Below the pieces are notes generated by a model. That model saw nothing but the letters and a program-made list of their open reading frames with translations. It searched no databases and had not been told where the DNA came from. The position numbers and the translations under genes are program-made. 64,000 bases of DNA from Humibacter albus DSM 18994 (GTDB lineage: Bacteria > Actinomycetota > Actinomycetes > Actinomycetales > Microbacteriaceae): assembly GCF_000421825.1 (NCBI RefSeq), contig NZ_ATXT01000013.1, positions 62,001 to 126,000 on the forward strand, read 5' to 3'. Each line of letters begins with the position of its first letter. Positions within the stretch are counted from its first letter, which is position 1. Positions 61,273-64,000 of the stretch are shown one piece after another.

Positions 61273-61428
61273 GCCGGCTCCTCTGGATGCCTCGTAACCG
61301 ATTTGTTACCCTCGATGCTTGGATGCTCGTGCTGAGGTCTGGCATCCAGATCCACGTCTCCAGAGGCCCGAACCCGGGCCGCGCCCCCAACCCCTGCGGT
61401 GATCGACGGATGCCGCGCCCCTGAACAC

Positions 61429-62382
61429 ATGACCGACTATCCCACCCGACGCGCCGCCCGCGAGGCGGAGGCCGCGCAGCAGCGCGCCTCGGCGCGAGGC
61501 AAGCACGGTGCGGCGGCCGCCTCGCCGGGTGCGTGGGCCCGGTCTCAGGGCGCCGAGCGATCCTCGCAATACGCCGATATGGCGGGCGACTCATCACAGG
61601 CATCGGCGACACCGCTGCCCGGGCGCACAGAGTCCCCGCGGGCGGCGGCCTCGGCGGCTGCGCCGCTCGCGGGAACGGCGGCATCGGCATCCGTTCGTCC
61701 GAAGCGGAGGCACGTCAAGCGGTGGCGTAGCCCCGGGCGCATCACGATCGCGGCCGCGGCCTCGGTGTTCCTCGCGGGAAGCGCGATGGTCGCGATGCCC
61801 GCCAACGCCGCGACGACGCCGACCGCAGTGATCTACTCGAACCAGTTGATCGCGCAGACCGCGTCGTTGCACACGCAGTCATTGCACGTCTCCGCCTCGG
61901 TCAGCGAAGGAAAGGTCGAGACGCAGAAGTTCGATTCGGCGGGGTTCACACGCCCTGACGGATCGTCGGCCATCACGGTCGGCGGCACCACCAACGCCGA
62001 CTGGGCCGCGCTCGTGCTCCAAGACGGCGGTTTCCCGGTGACGGCGAACAACCTCACCGTGATGCTGCAATGGATGGACTCCGAGAACGACCCGAGCAGC
62101 TGGTGGCTCCGCAACAACCCACTGAACAACGGTCTCGGTTCGGGCGGTGGCTCCGGGTTCGGCAGCTACGACAGCCTGACGACCGCGGCGCACTACGTCG
62201 CCGTGCAGCTGCGGCGCGACATCTTCTCCGGCATCGCGGCGGCGTTCGATTCGAACGCGGCCGTGTCGGTCAGCGTGCAGGCGATCATCAACTCGCCCTG
62301 GGCCGGCGGCCACTACAACTACGGGGCGATCTGGCACGGCGTCGACGTGCCGGTCGTCGCGGCACCGGCCGAGGACTGGTAG
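61429..62382 (+). CDS. secreted lysozyme/transglycosylase-like protein with SRR/TRR N-terminus
   Basis: This protein of 317 residues has a cytoplasmic-type N-terminus (about 1-95) starting YPTRRAAREAEAAQQRASAR and Ala/Ser/Gly-rich after it. A signal or membrane segment follows (about 100-125) ending in PANAATTP. The C-terminal domain (about 190-310) contains LQWMDSENDPSSWWLRNNPLN, the pattern of small lysozyme-like or transglycosylase-like enzymes (acidic residue after MLQWM, then NNPLN) and SYDSLTTAAHYVAVQL. Wall cleavage is inferred. The layout matches the NlpC/P60 protein at 882. The ATG at 61429 is preferred to an upstream in-frame ATG at 61399. Confidence 0.8.
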   Translation: MTDYPTRRAAREAEAAQQRASARGKHGAAAASPGAWARSQGAERSSQYADMAGDSSQASATPLPGRTESPRAAASAAAPLAGTAASASVRPKRRHVKRWRSPGRITIAAAASVFLAGSAMVAMPANAATTPTAVIYSNQLIAQTASLHTQSLHVSASVSEGKVETQKFDSAGFTRPDGSSAITVGGTTNADWAALVLQDGGFPVTANNLTVMLQWMDSENDPSSWWLRNNPLNNGLGSGGGSGFGSYDSLTTAAHYVAVQLRRDIFSGIAAAFDSNAAVSVSVQAIINSPWAGGHYNYGAIWHGVDVPVVAAPAEDW

Positions 62383-62448
62383 CTCGCCTTTGGCGGATGC
62401 GGCGAGCGGATGTCTGCACACCGTGCTTCGGACCCGTTCCGTCAGAGC

Positions 62449-62479
62449 ATTCAAGTTGGTGCGCGGCTCCCGGTAGAAT
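62449..62479 (+). promoter_or_regulatory. promoter of the tRNA-Ser gene
   Basis: TAGAAT (62474-62479) lies eight bases before the tRNA 5' end. TTCAAG (62449-62454) is a possible -35 with a long 19-base spacer. Confidence 0.5.
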
Positions 62480-62487
62480 CGGCCGCT

Positions 62488-62572
62488 GGAGGGCTGTCCG
62501 AGCGGCCGATGGAGCTGGTCTTGAAAACCAGTGGGCAGAAATGTCTCGTGGGTTCGAATCCCACGCCCTCCG
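62488..62572 (+). tRNA. tRNA-Ser (anticodon UGA)
   Basis: The acceptor stem GGAGGGC pairs with GCCCTCC, and G is the discriminator base. The anticodon stem CTGGT/ACCAG encloses CTTGAAA with anticodon TGA at 62522-62524, reading UCA. A long variable arm (GTGGGCAGAAATGTCTC) and the T arm GTGGG-TTCGAAT-CCCAC complete a class II tRNA of 85 bases. CCA is not encoded. A serS gene is nearby. Confidence 0.96.
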
Positions 62573-62695
62573 CTTGAGTTTGCTCGGATCCTCCTCGAGG
62601 CACTCGACGAACCCTGACCCTGACCCTGACGATCGGGGTCCCGGAGATCGCGGGCCCATCTGGGATATCGCCTCGCCATAAGAGAAGCCTGAGAC

Positions 62696-62720
62696 GCTGA
62701 ACCGGAGCAGCCGGTTCAGC
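62696..62720. terminator. stem-loop downstream of the MFS gene
   Basis: GCTGAACCGG and CCGGTTCAGC form a perfect 10-bp stem with a five-base loop, 66 bases beyond the minus-strand MFS stop. It may end that transcript or that of the tRNA. Confidence 0.55.
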
Positions 62721-62786
62721 CAGGGCGCCTCACCCTACGTTGAGGTGCTTGCAGGGATCGTCTGCGATACGCACGTTGGTCAGCTA

Positions 62787-64000
62787 TCAACGGCGGCCCC
62801 GCGTCGCGTGTGCGGCGCCGACGACGACTACGATCCCGGCGAGGAGCGTGATTGCGCTGGCGACTTGGAGCGCGGTGTCGGCGCTGGTGACGAAGGCGCG
62901 CACGATCTCATCGTGTCGCGCTGGAGCCATGGCCAGGGCCTGAGCGACGGTGTGCGGCGCCGGACCTGTCGCGCCCAGAGCAGGGAGCCGGTCGGCAAAC
63001 CCCGCAGCCAGAACGGTGCCGATCACGGCGACGCCGAGTGCGCTGCCCAACTCGCGGGTGGCCGACTGCAGTCCCCCCGCGATTCCCGCGCGCTCGGGTG
63101 GCAGCGCTTGTGCGATCTCGGCTGTCAGACAGGGGCCGGCAAGCATGATCCCAATTCCAACCACCACCAGGAAGATGGCGTAGACAGCGTAGGGCGCGCC
63201 GCTAGAAAGAGACAGCCCGAACAGCCCGATCGCGGTCGCGAGGAACGCCACCGAGAGCGTGGCCGGCATCCCGAACCGCTTCACGAGACCAGGGACATAG
63301 CGCGTCCCGAATACCAACGGGAGCGTCAGCGGCAGGATGCCCAGTCCCGCCCCGAGCACCGAGAAGCCACGACCATACTGCAGCAGCGACGCGTTGACGT
63401 AAAAGAGGCCGAAGTTGCCGAAGAAGGCGACGAGCATGCCGAGGCTCGCGCTCGAGAGCGTCAGATCGAGAAAGAGCCGCGGGTCGAGCATCGGCTCGCG
63501 CGACCGCAGCTCGACAACCGCCCAGATAGTGCCAAGGATCACGCTCAGCGCGAACGTGCCGATGACGATCGGGCTGTCCCATCCCTGCTCCGGGCCCTCG
63601 ATGATCCCGGCGAGAAGTGCCACGATCATCCCGACGAACACGACGGCACCCCCAAGATCGAGGGAGCGTTGGTGCCTGGCCATCCGGGGAACCGCGAAGA
63701 GCGCCCATGTGGCGCAGACGACGGCGAGCCCCGCGACGGCCCAGAAAAGGAGTTGCCAGCTGCCGACGGCGAGGAGCGCTCCGCCGCCGACGTTGCCCAG
63801 GACGCCACCGATTCCGGAGGCCGCCGCCCACGTGGCAAGGGCGGCCGTGCGACGCTGCGGCGCAGTGGCGTGGATGAGAACGGCGACGCAGTTGGGCAGC
63901 ACGAGCGCGGCACCGAGCCCTGACAGAGCCCGCCCGCCAAGCATGATGGTCACGCCGGGTGCAAGCGCGGAGATGGCGGCCCCACCGGCGAGCATGCCCA
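62787..64000 (-). CDS. MFS transporter (DHA2-like), 5'-truncated by window edge
   Basis: At least 402 residues are visible and the frame stays open to the right edge, so the N-terminus is missing. About 11 hydrophobic segments can be counted. Visible motifs include GRALSGLGAALVLPNCVAVL, typical of the fifth-helix region of drug exporters, and GIAGGLQSATRELGSALGVAVIGTVLAAG near the end, the EmrB/QacA pattern. Substrate is presumably a drug. The house word GGATGCC is scarcer here than elsewhere, which with the adjacent tRNA gene allows, but does not prove, horizontal origin. Confidence 0.9.
   Translation of the reverse strand, partial: GMLAGGAAISALAPGVTIMLGGRALSGLGAALVLPNCVAVLIHATAPQRRTAALATWAAASGIGGVLGNVGGGALLAVGSWQLLFWAVAGLAVVCATWALFAVPRMARHQRSLDLGGAVVFVGMIVALLAGIIEGPEQGWDSPIVIGTFALSVILGTIWAVVELRSREPMLDPRLFLDLTLSSASLGMLVAFFGNFGLFYVNASLLQYGRGFSVLGAGLGILPLTLPLVFGTRYVPGLVKRFGMPATLSVAFLATAIGLFGLSLSSGAPYAVYAIFLVVVGIGIMLAGPCLTAEIAQALPPERAGIAGGLQSATRELGSALGVAVIGTVLAAGFADRLPALGATGPAPHTVAQALAMAPARHDEIVRAFVTSADTALQVASAITLLAGIVVVVGAAHATRGRR

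Overview
The window is chromosomal DNA of a high-GC actinobacterium, most likely a member of the Microbacteriaceae (order Micrococcales). The evidence is uniformly high GC, many GTG starts, start codons placed 6-8 bases after a TAnnnT -10 hexamer (leaderless transcripts), DUF2510, DUF559 and HicB-like/DUF4097 genes, and the order pgm, pheA, dagK-like, serS, HAD. Genus and species cannot be fixed from the sequence alone. About 54 protein genes and one tRNA gene are supported. No rRNA, insertion sequence, prophage or CRISPR array was seen.

Layout. 1-2357: the tail of one NlpC/P60 peptidoglycan hydrolase and a complete second one. 2513-4743: a two-component system. 4825-7561: Lrp regulator, ddaH-like and rocD genes for arginine-derived nitrogen metabolism. 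7606-11026: YcaQ-like protein and a GH3 beta-glucosidase. 11067-12306: a DUF559 nuclease-like gene between two copies of a palindromic repeat. 12464-18114: peptide transporter, DUF2510 membrane protein, UDP-glucose dehydrogenase, acetyl-xylan esterase family protein, small membrane protein. 18202-22669: lactate-dehydrogenase-type flavoenzyme, FadR-type regulator with two perfect operators, 2-hydroxyacid dehydrogenase, esterase. 22710-33057: a LacI-controlled sugar-acid cluster. 33271-36074: MFS exporter, MarR regulator, lipase-like hydrolase. 36269-41279: lipoate ligase, isomerase, second GH3 enzyme, TetR regulator. 41382-46747: small proteins, orphan DNA methyltransferase, LacI regulator, DHA2 drug transporter. 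47002-49735: three cell-wall-related secreted proteins. 49967-53234: ribbon-helix-helix regulator, DUF4097 protein and ABC exporter. 53246-54051: a GIY-YIG nuclease gene between clusters of REP-like palindromes. 54070-62382: pgm, pheA, GNAT, dagK-like, serS, HAD and a secreted lysozyme-like protein. 62488: tRNA-Ser(UGA). 62787-64000: an MFS gene cut by the window edge.

How the genes work together. The central cluster reads as an oxidative hexuronate/aldarate route: an SDR (uronate-dehydrogenase-like), an enolase-superfamily acid-sugar dehydratase, 5-dehydro-4-deoxyglucarate dehydratase and a 2-oxoglutarate-semialdehyde dehydrogenase would take a sugar acid to 2-oxoglutarate. The same near-palindromic LacI-type operator stands before this operon and, 9.3 kb away, inside the promoter of a second operon (Gfo/Idh/MocA-PmoA fusion plus a degenerate M24 protein). 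This points to one regulon. With two GH3 enzymes, an acetyl-xylan-esterase-type protein and further sugar regulators, the window suggests an organism living on plant polysaccharides. The secreted hydrolases at both ends and at 47-50 kb share architecture and motifs and probably act on peptidoglycan.

The best candidates for undescribed biology are two small nuclease-like genes (DUF559 at 11195, GIY-YIG at 53477), each placed between copies of its own palindromic intergenic repeat family. The arrangement resembles RAYT/REP systems but with different enzymes.
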